Source: CAZMXS01 sp964570325
GTDB taxonomy: Bacteria > Verrucomicrobiota > Kiritimatiellia > CAIQIC01 > CAZMXS01
Direction: 5' to 3'
Length of the DNA stretch: 64,000 nt
Assembly (NCBI GenBank): GCA_964570325.1
Contig: CAZMXS010000013.1
Coordinates: 1 to 64,000 of the forward strand
A program made the position numbers and the translations under genes. The first letter of the stretch is position 1, and each line of letters begins with the position of its first letter. Positions 42,495 through 51,540 of the stretch are shown piece by piece. Below the pieces are notes generated by a model. The model ran no database searches. It worked only from the letters and a program-made list of their open reading frames with translations, and was not told where the DNA came from.

Positions 42495-43877
42495 TCAAGC
42501 CAGCCGCCCAACCCGCGCGACATAGCCGGCAATGTCGCACTTCCGCTCCAGACCACCTGCGGTCATGGTGCGCACCGTGCCGAAGATGGGCCGCTCCGGC
42601 CAGGGGCGATCATGCGCGCCGAAGATCCACGCGACGTTGGCGTAGGCGTTCGCATCCCGGCCGTCAAGAAAGTACCGGTTATTCAGCCGCAACGCGATCG
42701 CGAAAGCGGCCTGCGGCGTGGGCGACCACTCGAGGATTTTCTTGCCCCAATACATGCGCATGTAATTGTGCATGAAGCCGGTGACCTTCATCTCCATCAT
42801 TGCCGCGTTCCAATACGCGTCATGCGTCCGCGCAGCCTCCAGATCGGCTAACCGGTACTGGCGCGAGCGCGGGTCAGCCTGATGCCGCGCGAGCGTCTGC
42901 CGGGCCCATTCAGGCAGTCCCGCGAACGAATCGTATGCGGGATTGAACCACACATAATTGAAGGACAACTCGCGCTGGACGAGCAATTCATCAATGAAAG
43001 CCGTAACATTCGCATCGGCGCTCCGCGCCTGAACTTGCCGCGCCAGCCACACCGGCGAAATCTGGCCAAAGTGAAGATACGGGCTCATCCGCGAAACGCC
43101 ATCCGTTTGTGGCTGGTTGCGATCCTCCGCATAGCGACTGAAACGACGGGACAGGAAAGTTCGGAAGGCGCGCTTGGCCGCCGCCGTGCCGCCTTGGAAA
43201 AAGGCCGTCGCGGGCGGGACGGAAGCGTCGGCCGCGAACTGGGACGGCGCGTCATCACAATGATCATCCATCAGAATCCCCAATCCCAGCGAGGGTCGGG
43301 CAAGCGGAATGGGCTTTAGGTCTTTCAGATAAAGCGGCAAAGCCCGGAGCAGCTTCGGCCGGAGCGTGCGAGCCGCGACCTCCAGTTTGTTCGTCGCGGC
43401 CTCCACGGGGACAATCAAGTCGCCTTCGACTTCGACGACCCGGCACGCCGCGCGGTCGGCGACCTGCCGGCGCCACGCGCGCTGATGGCGCAGATAGCCG
43501 CGGTCGCAAACAATCAGCGCAGCGGCCTGCGCCAGCGCCAGCGCCGCCTCCGGCGGGTCGCCGCGACGCACCACGAATTGGATGCCGCGCGCCGCCAGCG
43601 TCCGGGCCGTCTCCCGCAAGCCCTCGCGCATGAAGGTGTAGTGGCGGAGATTGGCCTCGGGGTAGCGGTCCATCAAGCCAAAGCCGACAATCAACGGCAA
43701 GCCCAGCGTATTGGCCTGAGCAACGGCGTATTCCAGCGCGGGATTGAATTCGGCGCGCTGGGACTGCTGCATCCAATAGAGCACGTACGGGTTTTGCACG
43801 ACATCCCGCGTGTTCAACGTATGCACCCGTTCGGGCTCAACAGAACCGTTCATCATCCCGATTCTGCGCTTGGCCAC
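42495..43877 (-). CDS. phr: class II CPD photolyase
   Basis: A 460-residue DNA photolyase of the class II type: N-terminal Rossmann half (PYVLYWMQQSQRAEFNPAL), then MSPYLHFGQISPVWLA, ELLVQRELSFNYVWFNP, HNYMRMYWGKKILEW and RYFLDGRDANAYANVAWIFG, which line the FAD pocket and end with the class II signature. It repairs UV-induced cyclobutane dimers using light, so the organism or its ancestors meet sunlight. Start at 43877 or codon 8 (MMNGSVE). Confidence 0.93.
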   Translation of the reverse strand: MAKRRIGMMNGSVEPERVHTLNTRDVVQNPYVLYWMQQSQRAEFNPALEYAVAQANTLGLPLIVGFGLMDRYPEANLRHYTFMREGLRETARTLAARGIQFVVRRGDPPEAALALAQAAALIVCDRGYLRHQRAWRRQVADRAACRVVEVEGDLIVPVEAATNKLEVAARTLRPKLLRALPLYLKDLKPIPLARPSLGLGILMDDHCDDAPSQFAADASVPPATAFFQGGTAAAKRAFRTFLSRRFSRYAEDRNQPQTDGVSRMSPYLHFGQISPVWLARQVQARSADANVTAFIDELLVQRELSFNYVWFNPAYDSFAGLPEWARQTLARHQADPRSRQYRLADLEAARTHDAYWNAAMMEMKVTGFMHNYMRMYWGKKILEWSPTPQAAFAIALRLNNRYFLDGRDANAYANVAWIFGAHDRPWPERPIFGTVRTMTAGGLERKCDIAGYVARVGRLA

Positions 43878-43941
43878 AGCGCCATTTCAAGTGTCGCCCC
43901 ATCGCCATAATAGTGTAAAAGGTTTGGCGCCGACTCGCACG

Positions 43942-44427
43942 ATGAAAAGGAATTCGCCAGCGTACAGATCCGCCGCCAACCGCACGGCATGGCTGCTTGC
44001 CTTGTTTATATTCGTTCTGGCGCTCAGCACGCATCCGCCGGACCTTGCACCAGGTTTCCCGGCCCAGATCGCCAATGCTGTTGCCGGGGCTTACTACCTG
44101 CCGGTCGTCACGCATTATCTATATCTCACAGCGGCTCGATTGTTTATGGCGGCTCTGCCCGGCACGCCCCTTTTCAAATTGGTGCTCTTTTCCGCCGTTT
44201 TTGCCGCATTGTCCGCAATGCTGTTCTTTCGGCTCATGCTTCGCGCGCCAGCCTACGCCATGCTGACCGAGGTCCACGCTGCGCGGCTCGCGGAAGCCCG
44301 GTTGCTGGCAGCCGGCTTGGCAGCGGCATTGCTCATCTTGTCAACACCCTTCTGGACTTCGGCCACCCGCCCGCAAGGCTGCGTCACGGAAGAGATCGGA
44401 GAATCGCAGCGGCTTTCCGGAAGGTAG
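43942..44427 (+). pseudogene. truncated multi-pass membrane protein (DUF2723/GT39-like)
   Basis: From ATG 43942 about 145 residues look genuine: three hydrophobic helices (about 14-28, 68-98, 115-135) and LAPGFPAQIANAVAGAYYLPV, which resembles the start of DUF2723-type glycosyltransferases. After STPFWTSATRP the sequence loses family character and stops at 44425. A full protein would be several times longer, so the 3' part has been lost, probably through mobile-element activity next to it. Confidence 0.6.
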
Positions 44428-44553
44428 GTGGCGGCTGAAAAGGAGCGAGGTTGACGCGTCAAACGGAGTGGATGCGCGCCGGGAGTCGAGCGTGGCTGTT
44501 TTTGAGCAAAGTTCAGGCCGGGACGGGCCGGCGGGTCCGTCTGGCCGCATCCA

Positions 44554-44922
44554 TCAGGTCAGCAACCAACGCAGCGCCCGCGTCCGATGTGCCTGACAGA
44601 AGCGATTAAGGGCCGGCGTGGTCCGCTGATGTTCGGACCGCGGCTGATGGAAGCCCTGCCGGGCCATGAACCGCGCCAAAGAACGTAGCGTGGTTAGAAT
44701 CCGTGCGCTGTGGGGATCGCGGACCTGGCAGCGGTCCTCGTCGTAGGTGCGATCGCGCACGTAGTGATTGCCGTCCTCGATCGTCCATTGTCCCCGCGCG
44801 ATCTCCAGCAACTGGTGGGCATTGGCGGTGGCATCGGCCAGCGGCGTCAGCGCGGTGATGGCCAAGCCGGTATCGTCACTTTCTTTGCCGCTGGGCCGTT
44901 GCGTGAAGTGCCGGTGAATGCC
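44554..44922 (-). pseudogene. ISAs1-type transposase, C-terminal fragment
   Basis: The fragment reads TQRPSGKESDD, LAITALTPLADATANAHQLL, EIARGQWTIEDGNHYVRD, EDRCQVRD and LTTLRSLARFM. This matches the C-terminal DDE region of ISAs1-family transposases (R-G-H-W-x-I-E-N-x-x-H-W-V-x-D). The N-terminal two thirds are missing. An in-frame TGA (44925-44923) and the RAYT element boundary (44927) lie directly upstream. Confidence 0.72.
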
Positions 44923-44926
44923 TCAA

Positions 44927-44953
44927 GCATCCGACGCTTATCGTCGCCAACAT
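44927..44953 (-). repeat. left inverted REP copy (unit B)
   Basis: The hairpin core lies at 44932-44946. The unit continues inward to the RAYT stop codon (45000) and into its last codons, all shared with REP unit A at 35899-35993. Confidence 0.8.
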
Positions 44954-44999
44954 AATGTAAGCCAGCGTGTTATGTCTAAAAATGATCGCTTTTTTGCCC

Positions 45000-45761
45000 T
45001 TACAGGCACTTTTTAGCGCCGAAAAATGGGCTATAAGCTGTGGCAGCTTCTTCTTTGAGTACCCAAGTTTTTGATTGGAGTCCGGGCAACTCGATGTAAT
45101 CGAAAATCCGTCGTTGTCCGTAGTTTTGGCTGATGCGGCTTACAAAGGATTTAGATCCTACCGCCAATGATTCAGTCCAGCACGGCTCCCGAGTTAGTCT
45201 GCTTTTGATTATTCGCTCCTCTATCTCGGCCTCATAATACTCACGAAAATCGCTGATCGCCCCAATCTCCAAGCTTTCCAAGAGACGCTCCTGATCTACT
45301 AACCGGTACCTCTTGCGGGCACCCGTCAGCTCATCATATCCACACCACCGCCATTCGCGCGGGTGTCGCACCATGCCGGCGCGGACCATATTCAAATCCA
45401 CATAGCACAGACAATTAAGCAAATGTTGCCCAGTTTCTATCACGGTACACTGATATGGGTGCTCCCAAAGTGAACCCAGATGTCCCTTACGTTTGTTGTA
45501 TTGCTTGGCCGTCGCGCCCGCAGCCAGATGCATCAGATCGCTAACCGCTTCAGCTTTGCTTGCATGAACAATCAAGTGAACATGATTGCAAGTCACACAG
45601 TAGCCGTAGATCGGCACTCTGTAGCGCCTGACACCCTCCCGCAACCATTCCCGGTAGACTTCCCGATCGCGCACAAAACGCAACAGGAACTTGCGATTGT
45701 GGCACCGATGCGTGAGATGATAGGTGTACCCCTCAACTAAATACTCGGAAGCTCTTGCCAT
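45000..45761 (-). CDS. REP-associated tyrosine transposase (RAYT, Y1/HUH)
   Basis: A 253-residue TnpA_REP protein. The HUH metal motif is NHVHLIV (His60, His62), and the catalytic tyrosine is probably Tyr88 in AKQYNKRKGHLGSLWE, the RAYT signature. YHLTHRCHNRKFLL and YVDLNMVRAGMVRHPREWRWC are family blocks. RAYTs cut and join single-stranded DNA at REP hairpins and usually occur as single copies flanked by REPs, as here. Intact, so potentially active. Confidence 0.92.
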   Translation of the reverse strand: MARASEYLVEGYTYHLTHRCHNRKFLLRFVRDREVYREWLREGVRRYRVPIYGYCVTCNHVHLIVHASKAEAVSDLMHLAAGATAKQYNKRKGHLGSLWEHPYQCTVIETGQHLLNCLCYVDLNMVRAGMVRHPREWRWCGYDELTGARKRYRLVDQERLLESLEIGAISDFREYYEAEIEERIIKSRLTREPCWTESLAVGSKSFVSRISQNYGQRRIFDYIELPGLQSKTWVLKEEAATAYSPFFGAKKCL

Positions 45762-45882
45762 GTGTGAACGGTATCAGATAACTCCTCTCCGTACAGTCAC
45801 AAAATGGGAAAAATGGGGGGCGAAAAACGGTTCTAAGCGAGTAAAAAAGCCCTGTTTTTTGCGTAACCGTTTCGTTTCCTGA

Positions 45883-45909
45883 ATGTTAGCGACGATAAGC
45901 GTCGGATGC
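45883..45909 (+). repeat. right inverted REP copy (unit C)
   Basis: The hairpin core is at 45890-45904, with ATGTTAGCG before it and GATGC after. It is the inverted partner of 44927-44953 and touches the stop codon of the Wzt-like gene (45912-45910). Confidence 0.8.
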
Positions 45910-47085
45910 TCACACTTCCCAGCGGTCGTGCAACTGGAAAATGCCCAGCGCGCCGGTGGGGTTGCGGACGGCGAATGGATACCAGTCCTCGCGGCGGTGA
46001 TACTGCTGCGCGTGGTCCCACGAGTGGATCGAAAGCGAAAGAAAGAAATTGCCATGCATCAGCGTCAGCGGGTCTAGTCGTAAGCGCAGTGTGCCGGCGC
46101 CCGCGATAGCCTCCAGCGCCACACCGGCAATTTGCGTGTTCGACCCGTACACATAGAAGCCGTTGCCGGTCTTGATCGAGTAACCGAACACCGGCCGCTC
46201 GATCCGCCGGTGCGCCACGTAGGCAATCTCGACCAGCATGGGGCGACCGGTGGTGAACGTGGCGGATTCGGCGCCGTGCTCATCCAGCAGCCGCACCCCC
46301 GTGAACTCAACCTCGCGTGTGCCGTATTCCTGCGTGAAAAGCTGACCGCCCTCCCCCATATAGGCCTTAACGTATTGCAGGATCACGTCGCCCGGCGCGC
46401 CGCGCGCGACCAGCCGGCCGTGATGAATCAGGAATGCTTCATCGCAGAATTCCTCCACCGTCTGGAGCGCGTGCGAGACGAACAACAAGGTCTTGCCGCG
46501 CCGCTGAAAATCGCGAATCCGGTCAAGGCATTTGAGTTGGAACGCGATGTCGCCGACCGCCAACACCTCATCAATCAGCAGAATGTCAGGATCCATCTCA
46601 ACCGCCACCGCGAAACCCAGCCGGACATACATGCCGCTGGAATAATGCTTCACCGGCTGATCAATAAAATCCTGCAACCCCGCGAACTCAACGATCGGAT
46701 CGAACTTGCGCCGGACATCCTCGCGCGGGATGCCCAGCAGGGCCGCGTTGAGAAAGACGTTCTCACGACCGGTCAGATCGGGATGAAAGCCGGCGCCGAG
46801 TTCCAACAGTGACGCGATCCGACCGGTCGCGCGGACATGGCCGGTGGATGGCGCAATGGTGCCGGCCGTCAGCCCCAGCAACGAACTCTTTCCTGATCCA
46901 TTCGGACCGATGACCCCAATCGTCCGGCCGCGGGCAATGTCAAAGCTGACCTCACGCAGAGCCCAGAACGGCTCCATCGGACGACGCCGCGCGATGCCGG
47001 TCAACGCCCCAAATAATGTCGGCGGTCCGACCCCGCGCACGCGGTAGGATTTCCCAAGATTTCTGGCCTCAATCGCAATCATCAT
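45910..47085 (-). CDS. wzt: polysaccharide ABC exporter ATPase (Wzt-like)
   Basis: A 391-residue protein. The N-terminal ATPase domain has Walker A GPNGSGKSS (60-68), the signature in KHYSSGMYVRLGFAVA and Walker B DILLIDEVLAVGD. Beyond about residue 245 is a Wzt-type carbohydrate-binding domain (TGRPMLVEIAYVAHRR, GSNTQ, LSLSIHSWD), which in O-antigen exporters recognises the chain terminus. It pairs with the permease upstream, 111 bp away. The gene ends normally although a REP hairpin abuts its stop. Confidence 0.9.
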   Translation of the reverse strand: MMIAIEARNLGKSYRVRGVGPPTLFGALTGIARRRPMEPFWALREVSFDIARGRTIGVIGPNGSGKSSLLGLTAGTIAPSTGHVRATGRIASLLELGAGFHPDLTGRENVFLNAALLGIPREDVRRKFDPIVEFAGLQDFIDQPVKHYSSGMYVRLGFAVAVEMDPDILLIDEVLAVGDIAFQLKCLDRIRDFQRRGKTLLFVSHALQTVEEFCDEAFLIHHGRLVARGAPGDVILQYVKAYMGEGGQLFTQEYGTREVEFTGVRLLDEHGAESATFTTGRPMLVEIAYVAHRRIERPVFGYSIKTGNGFYVYGSNTQIAGVALEAIAGAGTLRLRLDPLTLMHGNFFLSLSIHSWDHAQQYHRREDWYPFAVRNPTGALGIFQLHDRWEV

Positions 47086-47196
47086 ACATTAGTCCGCCAA
47101 CAACCCGCCACCGTGACCGCCAAACCCTCCTTCGGCCCGCCACCCCCCAACGCCAACCGCATCCTTCCGCCTTTTAATCTCACCGTTCCGCTTTCA

Positions 47197-47997
47197 CTAA
47201 AGCATGTCCGCGAAATCCCGCTGCATCCACTGGAACAAAGCCCAAGCAACCGCCAACAGGGCCAGCGGCCAAAGCAGGCCGGCAACCGACCAGACGTTCC
47301 ACGGGAATGTCACGCCGGGCAGGATCAGCGCGCGGTATCCCGTGATCACAACGGCGAGCGGATTAAGCATATACAAGCCGGTCGCGGCCGGAACGCGACC
47401 CGCCAGCGCCGCCACAAATGAAAGATTATACATCACCGGGCTCAAAAAAAACCACGCGCTCATCAGCACCCCAACCAGATGCTGGGTATCGCGGTAATAC
47501 ACATTCAACGCCGCCACCAGCAGCGCCAGAGCCAGGTTAACGAGAAACTGGTAGCCGATCGCCGCCGGTAGCAACGCGACGGCCAGGCTCAGGCTTTCGC
47601 CGCGCAGCGCCAGCAGCGCGATCACAATCGCAAATTGCACCACCAGTGAAAGCAGGAAACCAACCAAATTGGCCAATACGCACGCCACCGGCAGGATCGC
47701 GCGCGGAAAGGCAACCTTCTTCACCAAGTTCGCGTTGCCGGTGATGCAGGTCAACCCGCCCGTCACCGACTGCGCCGTAAACTGCCAAGCAAAGACGCCG
47801 ATGATGATTTCCTCGACCGGCACCCCCCGGCCCGCGAGAATGCGCAGAAAGACCACGTAGATCAGCGCCATAAACAGCGGCGTGAGCAGGCTCCACAAAA
47901 AACCCAAGGCAGAACCCTTGTAGCGCTGCTTCAACTCGCGCTGAACCAGATTTGAAACCAGATCGCTGCGGCCGCGGAATGTGTCCAGAATGCGCAT
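47197..47997 (-). CDS. wzm: polysaccharide ABC exporter permease (Wzm-like)
   Basis: A 266-residue ABC-2 type permease with six hydrophobic helices and family features LVQRELKQRYKGSALGFLWSL, NANLVKKVAFPRAILP, YYRDTQHLVGVLM and LNPLAVVITGYR. Together with the Wzt-like ATPase it should export a completed O-antigen or similar glycan. No biosynthesis genes lie beside it here; the Wzx-type locus at 15935-23474 is a separate system. The 185-bp gap beyond its start (47998-48182) holds nothing I can support. Confidence 0.9.
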   Translation of the reverse strand: MRILDTFRGRSDLVSNLVQRELKQRYKGSALGFLWSLLTPLFMALIYVVFLRILAGRGVPVEEIIIGVFAWQFTAQSVTGGLTCITGNANLVKKVAFPRAILPVACVLANLVGFLLSLVVQFAIVIALLALRGESLSLAVALLPAAIGYQFLVNLALALLVAALNVYYRDTQHLVGVLMSAWFFLSPVMYNLSFVAALAGRVPAATGLYMLNPLAVVITGYRALILPGVTFPWNVWSVAGLLWPLALLAVAWALFQWMQRDFADML

Positions 47998-48192
47998 TTT
48001 ATTGGTTGTCTATAATCATAGTCCGCAATCAGTCATCAGTCACAAGTAATCCGTTATCCATAACTACACGATACGGACCTGAAACACTGCATTCGGTCAT
48101 TCCAAAACCGCCCATTCGCAACGGGCGGATGCGGCAACTTATCCGCCGCGCCAGTCCTGGGTCACTGTTTACCGGCTACTGATCACGAATCT

Positions 48193-48690
48193 CTATTTTC
48201 CCCCGCCCGTCTTCTCCATGGCCTCCAGCAGCAAGCTGACGCGGCCGGCGCCGGGTTTCTGGGCGGACGACGAAATGCTGAACTCGCGCACGCGCCAGGG
48301 CGGCCGGCCGTCCGCCGCCACGCCAATAAACCGCGCGATATCCGCCAGCGCCGCGTTTTCAAAAACCACATCCACTGTTCGCGCCGACCAACCTGCGGCC
48401 ACCGGCACAGACTCCCGCGGGCGCACATCCGCCGTCACGCCCGGCATCTGCCGGTCAATCAGTTCACGTAATGGCGCCGGCCGGGATTCCGGCAGCGCGT
48501 CAAACAGCCGCACCACCGCGGCCTGATCGGCCGCCACCGACTCCAACCGGCGCAGGGCCGCCAGGTCCGCTCGTTTCGCCGCCAGCCGCCTAAGCCATTC
48601 CGGCGTCCCGCGCACGGCATAGATCGCCAGTAAAATCCCCGCCACGGCGGCCGCGACGGCCAACCCGCGCAATATCCGCAAGCGGTTCAT
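48193..48690 (-). CDS. gspM: type II secretion protein M-like
   Basis: A 165-residue protein with one N-terminal transmembrane helix (about 5-25), a short helical stretch and a ferredoxin-like alpha/beta periplasmic domain, the GspM/PilO pattern. Start ATG 48690 overlaps the GspL-like stop (ATGA). In T2SS, GspM binds GspL in the inner-membrane platform. The assignment rests mostly on size, topology and gene order. Confidence 0.68.
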   Translation of the reverse strand: MNRLRILRGLAVAAAVAGILLAIYAVRGTPEWLRRLAAKRADLAALRRLESVAADQAAVVRLFDALPESRPAPLRELIDRQMPGVTADVRPRESVPVAAGWSARTVDVVFENAALADIARFIGVAADGRPPWRVREFSISSSAQKPGAGRVSLLLEAMEKTGGGK

Positions 48691-50093
48691 GGCCGCCATC
48701 CACCCTCTCCCTTGACGACAAACGGCACTCGTTCATCCGCCCCGGCCTCCTGCCGTTCCAATTCCACGCGCCAACCCTGTTCACGCGCGCAGGCGACCAG
48801 CGCTTCGGCGCGCTCCCAATCCGGCGCCGAGCCGCGAACGGTCAACCGCCCGCCCAGCAACGCCAGCTCTTCAACGAACAGGCGGTTTGAAGCGGCGGCT
48901 CCGGCCAGCGCGTAGAGCAGTTCCTCGGCGCCGGGACGGAGTGCATCCAAAAACGGTTGCAGCCGAGTGGCGTTTTCATCCAGCGCGCGGCCGACCAGCA
49001 TAACCTCCTGGCCCCGGGGCACACGCGGCATCCCGGTCAACCGCGCCGCCAACCCGCTCAACTGCGCCTGGGCGGCATCGGTCCGCCACGCCAGCCAAGC
49101 CCGCCAGCCCACGCTGATCGCACATAGGAAAAGCCCAGCCAACAGAGCGGAAACAGCGGCCCGTATTTGCCGGCGCGCATCCCGCCGGCGCGTCTGCGGG
49201 TGTTCTGCCGCGCCGCCTGCCCGTAGATTGCAACGAAACAAGCCCGGCTCGAGGGCCCGCGCGGCCAAGGCGCGGGCTAAAAATGCAGCCGGCTGAGCGT
49301 GCCGCGCAAAGGCATAACGACCGGGCTCATCCAACGCCGCCTGCCAGGCGGCCAATACAGTCTTGTCCTCCGCGCCGGCGCCGACCCAGTACCACTCAAA
49401 CGGACGTTCATCCGCCGGAGGCAGTTGCGCCCGGAGGAATTGACTGACGCGTCCGGCCAGTTGGCGCGGACCGGCCGCACCCGATTCCAGCCGGACCCCC
49501 AGCGCGCCTCGATAATCATCACCCTGACCCACCGCTAATACCGCATGCCGCCCGGCCAGCAGCGCCACAATGCGCGGTACGCCGGCCTCGCCTGGCGCTT
49601 CCGCGCGGCTCTGCGTCCACAGGGCGAGCGCCTCGTGATCCAGCACGACCGGATCCAGGCCCAGGGCACGCAGACGATCCAGCCATGCCTCCAGATGCGC
49701 GCCGCGCGCCGCGACCGCAAGCGCCTCAATCGCGCCGCCGGCGGCGGATGGGCGGCATTCCAGAAACTGGCAGACACACGATTCCAGCGGAAACGGGAGT
49801 TGGATGTCCAGTAACGACGGCAAGACCTTGCGCGCCTTGGCCACGGACCGGAGCGGCGTCTGGAGCCAGCGGGTGAAGCTCTCGGCGGCCGGCATGGCCG
49901 CGGCCGATACGGCCCGGCCACGGGCCACCTCCGCCGTGATCTGTCCGGCCAAATCCGCCAACGCCGCAGGATCCGCATCCGGCGGGCGCGCAAAAAGCGT
50001 CTCCGGCGGCGCGCCGCGGGACTGCCGGACAATGGTCAGGCAATCGTCAGACCAATCAATTCCGTAGGCGGTTCTGGCGGTATATGCATCCAC
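48687..50093 (-). CDS. gspL: type II secretion protein L-like
   Basis: A 468-residue bitopic protein. Residues 1-300 resemble the actin-like cytoplasmic domain of GspL/PilM (YGIDWSDDCLTIVRQSRG, VLPSLLDIQLPFPLESC). One transmembrane helix (about 322-342) follows, then a periplasmic ferredoxin-like domain (PFLDALRPGAEELLYALAGAA). In T2SS it links the GspE ATPase to GspM. It sits between gspK-like (68 bp upstream) and gspM-like (overlapping) genes. No secretin, ATPase or major pseudopilin is in the window. Confidence 0.76.
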   Translation of the reverse strand: MDAYTARTAYGIDWSDDCLTIVRQSRGAPPETLFARPPDADPAALADLAGQITAEVARGRAVSAAAMPAAESFTRWLQTPLRSVAKARKVLPSLLDIQLPFPLESCVCQFLECRPSAAGGAIEALAVAARGAHLEAWLDRLRALGLDPVVLDHEALALWTQSRAEAPGEAGVPRIVALLAGRHAVLAVGQGDDYRGALGVRLESGAAGPRQLAGRVSQFLRAQLPPADERPFEWYWVGAGAEDKTVLAAWQAALDEPGRYAFARHAQPAAFLARALAARALEPGLFRCNLRAGGAAEHPQTRRRDARRQIRAAVSALLAGLFLCAISVGWRAWLAWRTDAAQAQLSGLAARLTGMPRVPRGQEVMLVGRALDENATRLQPFLDALRPGAEELLYALAGAAASNRLFVEELALLGGRLTVRGSAPDWERAEALVACAREQGWRVELERQEAGADERVPFVVKGEGGWRP

Positions 50094-50161
50094 AGATCAC
50101 ATTCCCCGCTCCCGGCAGGGCCATTGAAACACCGCGCCATCCGGCTCGCGGGCGCCCGGAC

Positions 50162-51505
50162 TTAAAATACCCACTGCACCACCTCCACCGTTCCCTGATC
50201 ATTGCGCCGGGCCAGCACGCGCAGATCGGCATAGCGGCCCTCCGCATAGGCGCGGACCTCGATTCGAAAGAGGCTGCTTTTGACCGACAAATAAGGGCGC
50301 ACGCTGCGCACCAGTTCCGGGTCAATGCCCGGAGGCATGAAATCCACCGAACGGATCGGCATGAGTTTGCGCGCGCCCAGAAGCAGACGCGCCGCCTCCT
50401 CGCGACCCGGTCCAAACAGGCCGTAGAGCACCGCGGCGGGCGCTGTATTGACATTGAGCGGAGTCGGCCGATTCTCCTTGATCGGATTGACCGTGACCAG
50501 CTCGAGCAGATTCGCGCGGAACGATTCGTCCAGGCGCTCGCGATCGCGCCGGTCGAAGAGCGCGCGGGTCCAGCCTTTGACAGCCAGGATTTCACGCAGG
50601 CACCAGAGCGGGCGGTTGGCGGCGGCCGCTGGCGGGTTTTGTTTCAGATAATAGGGCGTTTCAACCAGCCCGGCGTCGTCCTCATCCATCCAATCAGCCA
50701 GCGCCGTCGTCTTGTCAACCGGGGCAAAATCACCGCAGGCGGTCAACAGGTCCATCACCATGTCTTCCGCGCGGCGCGGCGCATTGGCAGCGGAGCGGTC
50801 ATCCAGGTTGTTGAGATCAAAAAAACGGTTTTCATCGGTGATTCGGACAACCGTGGCCACGCCGGAAGGATCGGCGACTTCGCGCGGCCGGGCCCAGTCC
50901 TCGTCAAGATGATCCACGCGCAGGTCCGGGTCATCCGCCAAAACCTGCAACGCGCCGCGCGCGGCATCGGCGGCCGCCTGCCGCAGTTGCCCGATCTGCA
51001 AGGCCACCCGTTCCCGGCCGAGCGCCGCGCGCGCGGCAAATTGCACCTGGGCGACCAACGCGGCGACCAAGCCGAGCAGAATCAACACCAACACCAGAAC
51101 GGCCCCGGATTTGCCGGACGCCACCATCCGGTCCGAGGCATGGTAATGCGTGTGCTTCTCCTGGAAAAAGCCGAGAATCCAACGCAATGCGAGCGCCGCC
51201 AGGCCGGCTCCGAAAAAAATCGCGCCCAACAACACGACACTGCGCTGGTTGAGATCCGATTTCCAGAACCCGAAGGCCAGAATGAACAGGCCGCTGAAGG
51301 GACAAAGCGCAGCTAGAATGAGCAGCACCAAGCGGCTCTTCTTGAGCGCCCGACGCCGCACGTGGTAACGGTGTTCCCGGGATTTCCGGTAACGATCGCT
51401 GGACAGTGTTTGCACGGGCGCCAATATGCTGAAAGCGCCCGCCGCGCGCCATAAAAAAAGAGCAGCCGCATAAGAGTTTGCGCTCGGACCTGCTTCCGCT
51501 ATCAT
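50162..51505 (-). CDS. gspK: type II secretion minor pseudopilin K-like, with unusual N-terminal extension
   Basis: Residues 127 onward (ATG 51127: MVASGKSGAVLVLVLILLGLV) look like canonical GspK: a pseudopilin leader and hydrophobic helix, then an SAM-like and alpha/beta region with FFDLNNLDDR, ALADWMDEDD, LREILAVKGW and PLNVNTAPAAVLYGLFG. The same frame stays open 126 codons upstream and encodes two further hydrophobic helices (about 59-80 and 89-110). Either GspK starts at 51127 and the upstream part is a separate or decayed reading, or this is a real fusion that could not be processed in the usual way. I report the full frame with this doubt. Confidence 0.7.
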   Translation of the reverse strand: MIAEAGPSANSYAAALFLWRAAGAFSILAPVQTLSSDRYRKSREHRYHVRRRALKKSRLVLLILAALCPFSGLFILAFGFWKSDLNQRSVVLLGAIFFGAGLAALALRWILGFFQEKHTHYHASDRMVASGKSGAVLVLVLILLGLVAALVAQVQFAARAALGRERVALQIGQLRQAAADAARGALQVLADDPDLRVDHLDEDWARPREVADPSGVATVVRITDENRFFDLNNLDDRSAANAPRRAEDMVMDLLTACGDFAPVDKTTALADWMDEDDAGLVETPYYLKQNPPAAAANRPLWCLREILAVKGWTRALFDRRDRERLDESFRANLLELVTVNPIKENRPTPLNVNTAPAAVLYGLFGPGREEAARLLLGARKLMPIRSVDFMPPGIDPELVRSVRPYLSVKSSLFRIEVRAYAEGRYADLRVLARRNDQGTVEVVQWVF

Positions 51506-51540
51506 GCCGGGGTTTCAACCAACCTGTGAGGAGATCAACG

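Larger units (their letters stand above)
44927..45909 (-). mobile_element. RAYT element bounded by inverted REP hairpins
   Basis: A 983-bp unit with 27-bp terminal inverted repeats (44927-44953 and 45883-45909) differing at one base. Each contains the hairpin core CGACG-ATAAG-CGTCG. Between them lies one intact RAYT transposase gene. It separates an ISAs1 fragment from the 3' end of the Wzt-like gene, whose stop begins at the next base. Confidence 0.8.

Noticed and set aside
45480..45740. An 86-codon plus-strand frame inside the RAYT gene
   Set aside because: Antisense shadow of the transposase with no ribosome site or family likeness.
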